A program made the position numbers and the translations under genes. From NCBI GenBank assembly GCA_947477885.1, contig CANJUD010000002.1, positions 124,001 to 188,000 on the forward strand: a stretch of DNA of 64,000 bases, read 5' to 3'. Of this stretch, positions 1-9,410 are shown in pieces; the first letter of the stretch is position 1, and every line of letters starts with the position of its first letter. The DNA comes from Bacteroidota bacterium (GTDB taxonomy: Bacteria > Bacteroidota > Bacteroidia > UKL13-3). The notes under the pieces are model-generated. The model made no database searches. It worked only from the letters and a program-made list of their open reading frames with translations, and was not told the DNA's origin.

Positions 1-23
1 ATAAAGGTTCGCATCGCGACATC

Positions 24-44
24 AACCATTAACCATTAACCATT
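24..44. repeat. Heptanucleotide tandem repeat (AACCATT x3)
   Basis: Three perfect tandem copies of the 7-mer AACCATT lie here and end five bases before the start codon of the ABC-F gene, so they occupy its ribosome-binding region. This is one of at least eleven heptad-phased loci in the window, each with a different unit. Confidence 0.9.
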
Positions 45-49
45 AAAGA

Positions 50-1921
50 ATGCCAAATATAGTTTCAGTAGAGAAAATGAGCAAAAGATACGGTGATCGT
101 ATCCTGTTCGAAGATATAGTTTTTGGGATTGAGAAAGGTGAAAAAGTTGCTTTGATTGCTCAGAATGGCACAGGAAAAACTTCGTTGCTTAACATATTGG
201 CAGGTATTGAAAGTCCTGATACAGGTGGGGTTGCGTTCAATAAAGATTATAGAACGGGCTACCTTCCCCAAGACCCAGATGTAGCTAAATTTCATTTGGT
301 AAGTGATTATATATTCAATGATCAAAATCCCCAGCAACATGTGATAAAAGAATATGAACTTGCGATAGAACATGGTGATATAAATGCAATAGAGAAAGCA
401 ACCAATGCAGTGGATGCTTTAAATGCTTGGGACTATGAAGTTCGTATCAAACAAATTATTACAAGTTTTCAAGTTCCGGGTTTTGAAACAGAAATTAAAA
501 CACTGAGTGGTGGTCAGAAGAAACGCTTGGCTCTAGCAGCTCTGCTCATCGACCAACCTGACTTTATTATATTAGATGAGCCTACCAACCATCTGGATTT
601 GGAGATGATAGAATGGTTGGAAAATTATTTAACGCAGCAAAATATAACTGTATTATTAGTAACACACGATAGATATTTTTTGGACCGTGTATGCAATCGC
701 ATATTGGAAATGGACCAAACAAAACTATATCAATATGACGGTGATTATGAGTATTTTTTGGAGAAGAAAAATGAGCGGATGTTTAATGAATCTCGTGAAA
801 CTGATAAAGCCAAAAACTCCTATAGAACTGAACTGGAATGGATACGCAAGATGCCCAAGGCACGAGGGACTAAGTCGAAAAGCAGGATACAAGCATTTGA
901 TGCAATAAAAGAAAAAGCATTACGCAAAACAGGTTATCAGGAACTAAAATTTGATGTGAAGATGAACCGCATCGGTGGCAAAATTTTAGAACTGAAAAAT
1001 ATACAAAAAAAATACGGAGATAAGAATATTATAAAAGGCTTTGATTATACATTTAAACGTGGAGATAAGATAGGAATTGTAGGAAAAAATGGCGTTGGAA
1101 AATCTACTTTTTTAAATATAATAACCGGCGATGAGCCTATTGATTCTGGGAAGCTGAACAAGGGCGAAACTATTATCATGGGTTACTTCAAACAGGATAA
1201 TATTAAACTTCCAAATGATACAAGAGTAATTGACGCGATTAAGAATATTGCTGATATCATACCCACAGCCAATGGTGGACATATCACCGCATCGCAAATG
1301 CTTACTGCTTTCCATTTTCCGCCCGACAGGCAGTATACATTTGTAAGCAAGCTAAGTGGTGGTGAAAAACGCAGATTATATTTATTAACTTTATTGATGC
1401 ACAATCCAAATTTTTTAATTCTGGATGAGCCCACCAACGACCTCGATTTACTTACCCTAAATGCACTGGAAGAATTTCTCCAGTACTTTGCCGGATGCCT
1501 AATAATCGTAAGCCACGACAGATATTTCCTCGACAAGCTAGTTGACCAATTATTTGTATTTGAAGGCGATGGTTTAATATCAATATATAATGGCACTTAC
1601 TCAGAATATAGAGAATATACTAAACTAAAAGAGAAGGAAGCTTTAGCTGCGAAAAAAAACAATAACAATACTATAAATGTTGAAACTAAAGCACCAGAAA
1701 AATCAAACAAGAATAAATTAACTTATAAAGAAAAATTCGAATTTGAAACGCTCGAAAAAGAATTACCCCAGTTTGAAAAAGAAAAACAAGAACTCGAAGA
1801 AAAACTAAACCTAGGCAGCGCAAATCACGAAGAACTATTACAATGGGGACAAAGACTCGAATTCCTTATCGGAGATATAGACAATAAATCTTTGAGGTGG
1901 TTGGAACTTTCGGAGAAATAG
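50..1921 (+). CDS. ABC-F family ATP-binding protein (Uup-like)
   Basis: This is a soluble twin-ATPase protein of the ABC-F family, whose members act on the ribosome (translation factors or antibiotic protection) rather than as transporters. There are no membrane segments. The first ABC domain has a Walker A at about residues 38-45 (QNGTGKTS), a signature LSGGQ at 152-156 and Walker B/D-loop LDEPTNHLD at about 175-183. The second domain repeats the set (KNGVGKST, LSGGE, LDEPTNDLD). The linker between them is charged and helical, as in ABC-F proteins. The last ~80 residues are Lys/Glu-rich and look like the coiled-coil C-terminal domain found in Uup. At 623 residues the length fits Uup-type members. 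The ATG is preceded by a heptamer repeat instead of a Shine-Dalgarno sequence. The subfamily is inferred, so no gene symbol is given. Confidence 0.93.
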   Translation: MPNIVSVEKMSKRYGDRILFEDIVFGIEKGEKVALIAQNGTGKTSLLNILAGIESPDTGGVAFNKDYRTGYLPQDPDVAKFHLVSDYIFNDQNPQQHVIKEYELAIEHGDINAIEKATNAVDALNAWDYEVRIKQIITSFQVPGFETEIKTLSGGQKKRLALAALLIDQPDFIILDEPTNHLDLEMIEWLENYLTQQNITVLLVTHDRYFLDRVCNRILEMDQTKLYQYDGDYEYFLEKKNERMFNESRETDKAKNSYRTELEWIRKMPKARGTKSKSRIQAFDAIKEKALRKTGYQELKFDVKMNRIGGKILELKNIQKKYGDKNIIKGFDYTFKRGDKIGIVGKNGVGKSTFLNIITGDEPIDSGKLNKGETIIMGYFKQDNIKLPNDTRVIDAIKNIADIIPTANGGHITASQMLTAFHFPPDRQYTFVSKLSGGEKRRLYLLTLLMHNPNFLILDEPTNDLDLLTLNALEEFLQYFAGCLIIVSHDRYFLDKLVDQLFVFEGDGLISIYNGTYSEYREYTKLKEKEALAAKKNNNNTINVETKAPEKSNKNKLTYKEKFEFETLEKELPQFEKEKQELEEKLNLGSANHEELLQWGQRLEFLIGDIDNKSLRWLELSEK

Positions 1922-1923
1922 TG

Positions 1924-2046
1924 GTCAGTAAACAGTAGTCAGTGGTCAGTGCCATTCGGCTGCTATTTGATAATAAAAAAGGAAATGCAACAATAAATAA
2001 CCTATCAGGCGACAGCATCACTGACTACTGTTTACTGACAACTGAT
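1924..2046. repeat. Inverted pair of GTCAGTA-type heptad repeats
   Basis: The left arm (1924-1951) is four in-phase heptads related to GTCAGTA/GTCAGTG, and the right arm (2019-2046) is the complementary series (TACTGAC, TACTGTT). The arms can fold into a long hairpin with a ~67-nt loop in the gap between the ABC-F and Smr genes. The left arm begins 3 bp after the ABC-F stop codon. Near-identical pairs occur at 2996-3059 and 59759-59929. Confidence 0.9.
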
Positions 2047-2056
2047 TAATATACAA

Positions 2057-2989
2057 ATGCAGCCCGGCGATAAAGTAAAATTCCTAAACGAAAACCTTGA
2101 AGGTATTATAACTCGAATCATCGATGATAAGACCTTTGGGGTAGAGATATCCGATGGTTTTGAGATACCTGTTTTAAAAAATGAGATTGTAGTTACTGGC
2201 CAGAATAAATTGGTGGAAGATGTGCAGCACAAAGTTGAGGATAAATCCAATGTGAAGTTTCAGGACCCCGGATTATTTGTATTATTGGAGCAGCATGTGG
2301 GAACTTATTATCAGATAAAAATACTGAATCATTTTGAGCACGAAATTATTTTTGCAATATATAAAGAGAAAGACAAAGTATATAAACTTCTTACCAAAGG
2401 ACAACTACTGTCAGGCAAAGCACTAAGTTTGGAGCAGCTTGATTTCACCATGCCTGAGAAGTGGGCAACATTCCATTTTTATATTATACCTTTAATGGGA
2501 CAAAGCAGTCTATTGCCATTGGTTGCTCAATATAAATTTAGTTACCGAGCAAAAGATTTATTACATTATACTGAAGAGAATGGAAGACGCAGATATTCCA
2601 TAAAACTATTACAGAAGCAAGTTGAACCAGATTTAGACATTACAGATTTGGTAAAAGATTTTGATGCGGGACTCAAACAAAAAGAGGCAACCATTGCACT
2701 GGAGCGACCACAGGTAGAAGTGGATTTGCATTTACATAAAATTGTAGAAAACACAAATGATATAAGTCCGGAATCTGCAATAGATATACAGTTTCGTGAA
2801 TTTGAAAACAATTTCGACAAAGCCATAAGTTTGGGTTATGATAAGATTACTTTTATACATGGTGTTGGGAACGGCACATTAAAGTATATGATACGCAAAC
2901 ACCTCAGTCAAAACAAAAGCATCAAAAGTTTCCGTGATGCCCAGAAGGAAAAATTTGGTTATGGAGCGACGGAGGTTTTTCTTAAGTAA
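2057..2989 (+). CDS. DUF2027/Smr domain-containing protein
   Basis: The protein has 310 residues. The N-terminal part begins with a small barrel-like segment (MQPGDKVKFLNENLEG) like the N-terminal domain of DUF2027 proteins, followed by a beta-rich middle region. The C-terminal ~80 residues form an Smr domain: VDLHLHKIVE, then FIHGVGNGTLK, which carry the conserved DLH and HGxGxG motifs. Smr domains occur in MutS2 and as stand-alone nucleases acting on nucleic acid, and DUF2027-Smr fusions are typical of Bacteroidota. The protein has no signal peptide and is presumably cytoplasmic. The gene sits between two almost identical inverted heptad-repeat pairs, which may serve as its 5' and 3' boundaries. 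Its substrate cannot be read from the sequence. Confidence 0.88.
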   Translation: MQPGDKVKFLNENLEGIITRIIDDKTFGVEISDGFEIPVLKNEIVVTGQNKLVEDVQHKVEDKSNVKFQDPGLFVLLEQHVGTYYQIKILNHFEHEIIFAIYKEKDKVYKLLTKGQLLSGKALSLEQLDFTMPEKWATFHFYIIPLMGQSSLLPLVAQYKFSYRAKDLLHYTEENGRRRYSIKLLQKQVEPDLDITDLVKDFDAGLKQKEATIALERPQVEVDLHLHKIVENTNDISPESAIDIQFREFENNFDKAISLGYDKITFIHGVGNGTLKYMIRKHLSQNKSIKSFRDAQKEKFGYGATEVFLK

Positions 2990-2995
2990 AAAGTG

Positions 2996-3059
2996 GTCAG
3001 TAAACAGTAGTCAGTACCATTCGGCGTCAGCCACTGACCACTGACTACTGTTTACTGAC
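2996..3059. repeat. Second GTCAGTA-type inverted heptad repeat
   Basis: The left arm is 2996-3016 (heptads GTCAGTA, AACAGTA, GTCAGTA) and the right arm 3032-3059 (CACTGAC twice, TACTGTT, TACTGAC). The loop is short and contains GGCGTCAGCC. The element starts 6 bp after the Smr stop codon and could act as a transcript-end hairpin. Confidence 0.9.
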
Positions 3060-3113
3060 TATGACATTTTTCTGACTTTACTTCGCCTAATTGGCCTTAA
3101 TATTGTAAAGTAA

Positions 3114-3470
3114 ATGAACGTGGCATCAAAATATATTAACTACATTCTATTGGTTTGCTTTTTTGCAACTTTGGTTTCGCAATCCTTTGCCAAATCGAGT
3201 ACTGAATCATTTTCAAGCCGCAATGAGAAAAGCTACCATTCAATTCCTGACCCTATTTTATTGATAGGTGGTGAAATTCTTGCAGAAGACCCTGAATGGG
3301 AAGATGAGCAAGATGAACTTTGCAACCATTTCATCATTTGCAACCTATTTTATTCTTCACTAAATAAGTCTCATATCTTATCATTAAATCCAATAGGTAT
3401 TGAGCTATTCAACCCTAATTTGATTGACCCTTCTCCTGCATATATTATGCATGGTGTTTTTCGTATTTGA
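3114..3470 (+). CDS. Small secreted protein, unknown function
   Basis: This 118-residue protein has a clear Sec signal peptide: a hydrophobic core at about residues 9-24 (YILLVCFFATLV) and a likely cleavage after SFA. The mature part is acidic in the middle (EDPEWEDEQDE) and holds two cysteines in CNHFIIC that could form a disulfide. I do not recognise a family. The gene stands alone between a heptad repeat and a 490-bp gap. The coding call rests on the signal peptide and the sensible mature sequence. Confidence 0.55.
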   Translation: MNVASKYINYILLVCFFATLVSQSFAKSSTESFSSRNEKSYHSIPDPILLIGGEILAEDPEWEDEQDELCNHFIICNLFYSSLNKSHILSLNPIGIELFNPNLIDPSPAYIMHGVFRI

Positions 3471-3960
3471 TTTTATTGTTTGTTCGCCGCGGCGAATATA
3501 ATGGCATTTTATACATGCTATTATTGAGCTGCTTGTTGCAGTAATGTTTCATTCGCTAATGCGAATTAAATAAATTAAAATTCTCAAAATTAAATATATG
3601 ATACAAGCAATATTATTAATTTTAAAACACCTTAAAAAAGATATTGCGGCAACGCACCAATCGTTGGCAGAACGCGACTTTACCTCCGGTGTGTGCCCAT
3701 CTAATATGGATACCACCGGGCAGGTATGGTTGTCAAAATGCTTTGGGATTATCCCAAATTATTCTCTCTCAAAGGAAACCGTATTTATATTTGTGAGATG
3801 ATATCAGAATGTTCAATTATTTAAAAATACAAGAGTTAAAGTTCGTAGTTTCTGCCACAAACCATATATATAATATCTTATAATTTTGTTCGCCGCGACG
3901 AACAAAAAAACAAATTAGAATACATAAATATAAACCTGAAAAAAAGAATATAAGATACGT
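3471..3960. other. Gene-poor gap with three short palindromes
   Basis: No convincing gene lies here. It holds a perfect 14-bp palindrome TTCGCCGCGGCGAA (3483-3496), a hairpin ATTCGC-TAAT-GCGAAT (3551-3566) and an imperfect palindrome at 3885-3906 whose arms TTTGTTCG/CGAACAAA flank a 6-nt GC-rich centre, 55 bp before the SulP start. A 67-codon ORF at 3598-3801 was not accepted. Confidence 0.6.
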
Positions 3961-5580
3961 ATGAAAAAAGAATCGATGTTAGACCAATTAAAAAACAACT
4001 GGCAAAAGGATATGCTGTCAGGGTTTATTGTGTCGCTTATTGCATTGCCCTTAAGTTTGGGCATTGCTGGAGCATGTGGATTTCCGCCAATTATGGGGGT
4101 GCTTACCGCTATTGTAGGTGGTATTATCGTTTCATTTTTTATGGGCTGCGAGCTCACTATCAAAGGCCCTGCAGCTGGACTTATTGTAATTGTATATGGA
4201 GCTGCTGATGAGTTTTCAAAATCATCGGGTGGCGATAGTGTAATGGGCTGGAAACTTGCCCTGGGAGTAATAGTAGTAGCGGGTGCGATACAAATTATAT
4301 TAGGCCTGCTAAAAGTTGCTGCGGTGGTCGAATTTTTTCCGCTATCGGCAGTACACGGTATGTTAGCAGCTATCGGAATCATTATCATATCGAAACAAAT
4401 ACATTTTGCTGACGGTTATGACCCTAGTTTAATTAAAGGCAAAGAACCACTCGAACTTCTTAAAATGCTTCCTGAAAGTCTGGGGCATTTTACACCTCAA
4501 ATTGCATTAATTGGCGGAGTAAGTTTATTAATACTATTTGGGATGCCGCTTATTAAAAATAGAATTATTAAAATGATACCACCTGCTTTGGTAGTTTTGG
4601 TGGTGAGTGTTATATTAGGTCAGTTTGAAAACTTGGGTGGAAAAGAATTTGCCAGCTTAAAACCCTTAGTAAACCCTGGTGATTTATTTAATGATTTTGG
4701 AGTAAAAGTTGACTTCTCGGGAATATCTGGAGCTACCACAATTATCTTTATTAAATACCTCATACTGTTTGTGATGATTGGTAGTTTAGAAAGCTTGTTG
4801 AGCAGCAAAGCCATTGACCTTTTAGATCCACAACACCGTAAATCAAATTTAAATAAAGACCTCACTGCGGTTGGAATTGGAAATATGGTTTCTGGAATAT
4901 TTGGTGGACTACCCATGATTAGCGAAATAGCACGTAGTAGTGCCAATATTAACAATGGTGGTAGAACCCGCTGGGCAAATTTTTTCCATGGTGCTTTCTT
5001 ATTAATATTTGTTGCCGTTTTAGTCCCATTCATAAAACTAGTTCCTGTAGCATCACTTGCTGCTATGTTAATTTTTGTGGGATACAGACTGGCAGCACCA
5101 AAAGAATTTATTAAAACATACAAGGTAGGTCCTGAGCAATTAATCGTATTTGTAGGCACTGTAATAGTAACTATTTCTACCGATTTATTAATTGGTATCT
5201 TTAGTGGTATTGTAATAGAATGGTTGATACATTTTTTATATGGTGTTCCATTTAAAGATTATTTCCGCCCCGATTTGACCGTAGAAAAGAAAGATAACGA
5301 ATTATATAAAGTTACTTTAAAAGGCTCTGGGCTTTTTAGCAATTTTATATTTGTACATAAACGCTTGGTGAAAATTGAAAAACAGAAAAATATAGAATTT
5401 GATGTAACAGATGTGAGGTTGCTCGACCATACTTTTCTTGAAAAACTTCACCATTTTGCCAGCGATTACGAACAAGATGGAGGTAAATTCACATTTACCG
5501 GAATGGACCACTTAAGCACCTTGTCTACTCACCCACTAGGTGCAAGATTAAGTGCCAAAAGTGTGAAAGAATTATTATAA
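3961..5580 (+). CDS. SulP family inorganic anion transporter
   Basis: This 539-residue inner-membrane protein has about a dozen hydrophobic segments from residue ~20 to ~420. It begins with the SulP hallmark region (LPLSLGIAGACGFPPIMGVLTA) and the downstream IKGPAAGL segment. Family members exchange or symport sulfate, bicarbonate and other anions; the substrate cannot be assigned here. The C-terminal ~110 residues form a short STAS-like domain (IEFDVTDVRLLDHTFLEKL). A porin gene with a broken frame follows 25 bp downstream. In Bacteroidota, SulP transporters often travel with a carbonic anhydrase, but none is present here. The pairing with a porin suggests a two-membrane anion uptake route, which is inference. 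Confidence 0.92.
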   Translation: MKKESMLDQLKNNWQKDMLSGFIVSLIALPLSLGIAGACGFPPIMGVLTAIVGGIIVSFFMGCELTIKGPAAGLIVIVYGAADEFSKSSGGDSVMGWKLALGVIVVAGAIQIILGLLKVAAVVEFFPLSAVHGMLAAIGIIIISKQIHFADGYDPSLIKGKEPLELLKMLPESLGHFTPQIALIGGVSLLILFGMPLIKNRIIKMIPPALVVLVVSVILGQFENLGGKEFASLKPLVNPGDLFNDFGVKVDFSGISGATTIIFIKYLILFVMIGSLESLLSSKAIDLLDPQHRKSNLNKDLTAVGIGNMVSGIFGGLPMISEIARSSANINNGGRTRWANFFHGAFLLIFVAVLVPFIKLVPVASLAAMLIFVGYRLAAPKEFIKTYKVGPEQLIVFVGTVIVTISTDLLIGIFSGIVIEWLIHFLYGVPFKDYFRPDLTVEKKDNELYKVTLKGSGLFSNFIFVHKRLVKIEKQKNIEFDVTDVRLLDHTFLEKLHHFASDYEQDGGKFTFTGMDHLSTLSTHPLGARLSAKSVKELL

Positions 5581-5605
5581 ACGCAAATTTAATTTAAAAA
5601 ATTTT

Positions 5606-6945
5606 ATGAAAAAATTATTATATATAATTGCTATAATGGCAATGCAACATACCTATGGCCAAAACCAACCAATCAAAGATTTAAAATTTAACTTAAATGA
5701 TGAAGGCACGCAATGGATGCAATTTACTTTAATGAACCAAACATGGCTCAGATACAACCAAAGCAATAGAGGAACTACTGTGGAAGGCGAGGCAAATTCT
5801 CAAACTTTTGATATAGGTTTGCGTCGCACACGTTTCCAAATGTTCGGACAAATAAGTGATAAAGTTTTTCTATACTTTCAAGTTGGACAAAACAATTTCA
5901 ACTCACAATATAATATAGGAGCTAATAGAAAAAATGCCATGTTCATTCACGATGCACTATGTGAATATGCGGTACTTCCAAAAAACAGATTAAAACTTGG
6001 AGGTGGACTAACTATTGCAAACGGACTCTCTCGTTTTTCGCAACCAGGCGTAAGTAATATAATGACACTAGATGTACCTGTATTTGCCCAAGCAACAGCT
6101 GACCAAACCGATCAGTTTTCCAGAAAATTAAGTATATTTTTGTTGCCCAAATAAGTAAATTAGATTATAGACTTGTATTGTCAGATCCATTCCCAATAAC
6201 CTCAAATGGTATTGCTGCTCCGGCACTAGGCAAGAATGCGAGCTTTGCCACAGTAGGTCGTCACAAACAATTTCAAGGATATTTTATATGGCAGTTGAAA
6301 GACCATGAATCAACCAATACACCTTATATGACAGGTACTTATTTGGGCAACAAAAATATATTTAATATTGCTGCGGGTGCTATATATCAATCCAAAGCAT
6401 TGTGGCACTCGCCTGATAGTATAGCAGTATATGATAATATGATGTTATGGTGCGTAGAGAGTTTTTTAGACAAGCCCTTGAACAAAACAAAACATACAGC
6501 AATTACTGCCTATGTAGGATACTTTAATACCAATTATGGCACTAATTATTTACGCTACAATGGTATTATGAATCCTGCAAATGGAAGCAGTTTGAGCAGC
6601 AGTGTGGGAATGGCAACAAATGCATATGGCAATGCTTTCCCTATGTTCGGCACAGGACAGCAAGTATATGCACAAGCTGGTTATTTATTCTCAATCAGCG
6701 AAAGCAATCCTTCCAAAGGACAATTGATGCCTTATATATCAAGTACTGTTCAACAATTCCAAAGATTGAACAACAAAACTACTGCAATATATGAAGCGGG
6801 TATCAATTGGTTCATTAATGGTCATAAGTCCAAAATGACGTTGAATTACCAGAACCGTCCCACATTTGTGCTCGACAGCAGCGGCCAACCTGCTTCGGAC
6901 CAAAGAAGGAGCTGTGTGGTTTTCCAATATCAGATTATGATATAG
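5606..6945 (+). pseudogene. Outer-membrane porin, interrupted by a frameshift
   Basis: Two adjacent reading frames make up one protein of about 446 residues. The first (5606-6154) has a signal peptide ending at HTYGQ and a beta-barrel start like phosphate-selective porin O/P proteins (RRTRFQMFGQISDKVFLYFQVG). It ends early at LLPK. The second frame is open before its first in-frame ATG-like start and continues the barrel (QISKLDYRLVLSDPFPI) to 6945. The frames join by a -1 shift at the T-run near 6130-6135, which a single-base deletion would explain. Either the gene is newly inactivated or there is an error in a homopolymer run. The porin probably served the SulP transporter upstream. No canonical slippery heptamer is seen. 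Confidence 0.8.
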
Positions 6946-7099
6946 TTTATTTTTTTAGTTATTTGTGTAGGGCAAAGTTTTTAGTTGCTTTGGCCTTTTT
7001 TATCAATAGGGACCGAAGCTAGAAGTCCGAACCTAGAAGCTTCTTATTTTACCTTAATTTGACGAGATGCCTACATACTTTTGTGGCCAATTTATCTCT

Positions 7100-8167
7100 A
7101 TGTACTTAAAATCTAATATTACAATTTCTTTAGCATTTGTTTGTATCATCACATCGTTCAAATCAGCAGATGAACCTGCTGAGAAGCATTTAAAAAACAT
7201 CACACAACTTACTTTTAGTGGCGATTGTGCCGAAGCCTACTTTAGCTTTAACAACAAATACGTTACTTATCAGCGAACCGATCCCAAAGACAGTATTCCG
7301 TGCGATCAGATTTGGATGATGGACATTACATCCAAAAATCCAAAACATTTACCTACACGCATCAGTAATGCCGAAGGTCGCACTACCTGCTCTTACTTTT
7401 TGAAAAACAATACCGAAATACTCTATGCTTCTACACATCTTGCTGGCAAAGAATGTCCACCGATGCCACCTCCAAGAGCCGATCATAAATACCTATGGCC
7501 TATATATAATACTTTCGACATATTTGTGAGCGACCTTAAAGGCAATGTAAAAAGACAATTGACCAATATACCCGGCTACGACGCGGAAGCAACAGTATCT
7601 CCCAAGGGCGATAAAATAGTTTTCACAAGCACCCGCAATGGCGATTTGGATTTATATATTATGGATATCGATGGTGAAAACGTAAAGCAAATTACCGACT
7701 CACTAGGTTATGATGGTGGTGCATTCTTCTCGCCCGATGGCAAGCAATTGGTGTTTCGTGCCAGCCGCCCGCGCACCGAAGCTGAAATAAAAGAATATAA
7801 AGAATTACTCGCAATAGGAATGGTTGCCCCTACCAATATGGAAATATATACAATTAACGTAGATGGCACCAATATGAAAAAAATTACTAGCCTAGGCAAA
7901 GCCAACTGGGCACCGTTTTTCCACCCTTCGGGCAAAAAAATTATATTCTCGAGCAACCACAAATCAACACCCGAAAGCCGCGGTTATAATTTCCAATTGT
8001 ATATGATTAATACCGATGGAACAGGCTTGGAAGCCATTACGGCAGAAAGCAAATTCAACGCCTTCCCTATGTTTTCGCCCGATGGCAAAAAAATAGTATT
8101 CTCATCCAATAGAAACAATAACGGAACCAGAGATACCTATTTATATATTGCGGATTGGGTGGAATAA
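7100..8167 (+). CDS. Secreted TolB-like beta-propeller (PD40 repeats)
   Basis: The preferred start is the ATG at 7100, which puts a signal peptide (SNITISLAFVCIITSFKSA) at the N terminus; an upstream ATG at 7067 would add 11 unhelpful residues. The mature protein is a WD40-like beta-propeller with repeated PD40 blades, seen as recurring strings such as SPKGDKIVFTSTRNGDLDLYIM, FSPDGKQLVFRASR and FSPDGKKIVFSSNRN. These blades resemble the C-terminal domain of TolB. Proteins of this type act in the periplasm or at the outer membrane, often by binding other proteins; the role here is unknown. It is 355 residues long. The porin gene ends 154 bp upstream, so co-transcription is possible but unproven. 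Confidence 0.85.
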   Translation: MYLKSNITISLAFVCIITSFKSADEPAEKHLKNITQLTFSGDCAEAYFSFNNKYVTYQRTDPKDSIPCDQIWMMDITSKNPKHLPTRISNAEGRTTCSYFLKNNTEILYASTHLAGKECPPMPPPRADHKYLWPIYNTFDIFVSDLKGNVKRQLTNIPGYDAEATVSPKGDKIVFTSTRNGDLDLYIMDIDGENVKQITDSLGYDGGAFFSPDGKQLVFRASRPRTEAEIKEYKELLAIGMVAPTNMEIYTINVDGTNMKKITSLGKANWAPFFHPSGKKIIFSSNHKSTPESRGYNFQLYMINTDGTGLEAITAESKFNAFPMFSPDGKKIVFSSNRNNNGTRDTYLYIADWVE

Positions 8168-8292
8168 ATTTCCCGCATTCTTATGTATCATGTTTTAAAG
8201 CTGAGATTTCTGAAAATATCTATCTTTAGGTTACCATTCAGAAAAAATTCATGCTCACAAGACATTATGTTTATAACTAATCTTCAAGTTAG

Positions 8293-8324
8293 TTGTTAGT
8301 TTTATGTTTGATCAAATATATTTG
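8293..8324 (+). promoter_or_regulatory. Putative Bacteroidota-type promoter
   Basis: A TTG at 8293-8295 and TATATTTG at 8317-8324 (consensus TAnnTTTG) are 21 bp apart, upstream of the barrel gene at 8372. Confidence 0.4.
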
Positions 8325-8371
8325 TCCGAATTACTCAATCTAAAAAACTAAAAAAACTAAAAAAAACTAAC

Positions 8372-8992
8372 ATGAAAATGATTAAAAAAATGATTGTCGC
8401 ATCAATGCTTTTGGTGCTTGTTTCTTCAAAAACAACTTATGCCCAAACGGCATTTGAAATGGGAAAATCTGTTGTATCAATAGGTTATGGCTACCAAGTG
8501 TTAAGTATTAAATCTGTCTTTAAAGTTTATGATGCTGTTGGTTTTAATGGGTTTGCTGTTTCAGGAATGGGCCCCATTCGTGTAAACTACGAATATGCAC
8601 TTTCTGAAAAAGTTGGGGTTGGTGTAAATATGGGCTATACTGCCGCTTCAGTTAAATTTAGTGCTGATGATATAGATGGTAATGGCAATGCTATTACCTA
8701 TAATTATAAATATAAATACTCGAAATTTACTTTTGTTCCGAGACTTAATTTCCATTTGGGTTCAAACGAAAAAATAGACCCATATGTTGGATTTGGAGCA
8801 GGATACAAAAAAGTTTCTTATACATTAGAAACCAATGATCCGGTTTTCACAGGACTATCAACTACTGGAATTCCATTAGCATTTGAAGCAACATTTGGAT
8901 GCAGATTCTTATTTTCTCCCAATGTTGGAGCCTACGTAGAGATGGGTGCCGGCCACGGATTTTTGCAATTTGGTGTGGTAGCGAAATTCTAA
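8372..8992 (+). CDS. Outer-membrane beta-barrel protein (OmpA/OmpX-like barrel)
   Basis: This 206-residue protein has a signal peptide (residues 1-25, cleavage after TYAQ-type sequence) followed by alternating amphipathic strands typical of an eight-stranded barrel: VVSIGYGYQVLSI, IRVNYEYALSEKVGVGVNMGYT, FTFVPRLNFHLG, and a strand near the end (GFLQFGVVAKF) that finishes in Phe, as outer-membrane barrels usually do. Gly-Xaa-Gly turns (YVGFGAGYKK) are frequent. There is no OmpA peptidoglycan-binding domain. Its function is unknown. It is monocistronic: a promoter-like site lies upstream and a terminator hairpin directly downstream. Confidence 0.85.
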   Translation: MKMIKKMIVASMLLVLVSSKTTYAQTAFEMGKSVVSIGYGYQVLSIKSVFKVYDAVGFNGFAVSGMGPIRVNYEYALSEKVGVGVNMGYTAASVKFSADDIDGNGNAITYNYKYKYSKFTFVPRLNFHLGSNEKIDPYVGFGAGYKKVSYTLETNDPVFTGLSTTGIPLAFEATFGCRFLFSPNVGAYVEMGAGHGFLQFGVVAKF

Positions 8993-9012
8993 TTTAACAA
9001 TATTATATAATG

Positions 9013-9043
9013 AAAAGCCATCCGTACTGGGTGGCTTTTTTTT
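9013..9043 (+). terminator. Rho-independent terminator of the barrel gene
   Basis: The stem AAAGCCATCC pairs with GGGTGGCTTT (one G-T wobble) around a short loop and is followed by a run of eight or more T. It lies 21 bp after the stop codon at 8992. Confidence 0.85.
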
Positions 9044-9140
9044 ATAGGCATGCCGCCTGAAGCAGGCGTCGGGCTATACGCCTTACTGCGTGCCGGCTTC
9101 TATCCCTCATGCGGCCGCACAGGCATGCGCATATTATATG

Positions 9141-9316
9141 CTACCGATATTTCGTCCCGCTGGGACTTGTATAATCAGGATGCTATCATCCTATCGAAAT
9201 TAAATCATATTGGATGTCATTCGCAACTTTCAAATCCCATCGGGATGAAATATCGGTAGAAACGAGAAGTGAGAACCCGACGCAAGTCCCGTAGGGACGT
9301 AATATTATTTTGTGCC
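9141..9316. repeat. REP-like palindromes (CTACCGATATTTC family)
   Basis: CTACCGATATTTC at 9141-9153 recurs inverted at 9247-9259. Each copy is joined to a small GTCCC/GGGAC hairpin, and a further inverted half-copy (CAAGTCCC...GGGACG) sits near 9293-9310. The same words recur at about 12513-12535 and 12558-12590. The rest of the 9044-9410 gap holds a GC-rich palindrome TGCGGCCGCA (about 9110) and no gene. Confidence 0.75.
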
Positions 9317-9410
9317 GTCAATAGACGCAATTAAACATGGATGGCCCCCGTACAGATTTGACAACTTGCCCACATCGCTGATGGCAAAGTTGTCAAATCT
9401 ATCTCGCTGA

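Noticed and set aside
3598-3801. 67-codon ORF before the SulP gene
   Set aside because: No signal peptide, motif or family resemblance, and it lies in a gap rich in palindromes; probably chance.
6120-6180. Programmed -1 frameshift in the porin gene
   Set aside because: The site ATA TTT TTG does not fit X-XXY-YYZ and there is no clear downstream structure; a base loss in the T-run is simpler.
6990-7060. Terminator-like GAAGCT...AAGCTTC sequence after the porin
   Set aside because: Only about six pairs and no T-tract directly after the stem.
9050-9259. 69-codon ORF
   Set aside because: It consists almost entirely of the CTACCGATATTTC repeat region, and the peptide has no recognisable features.
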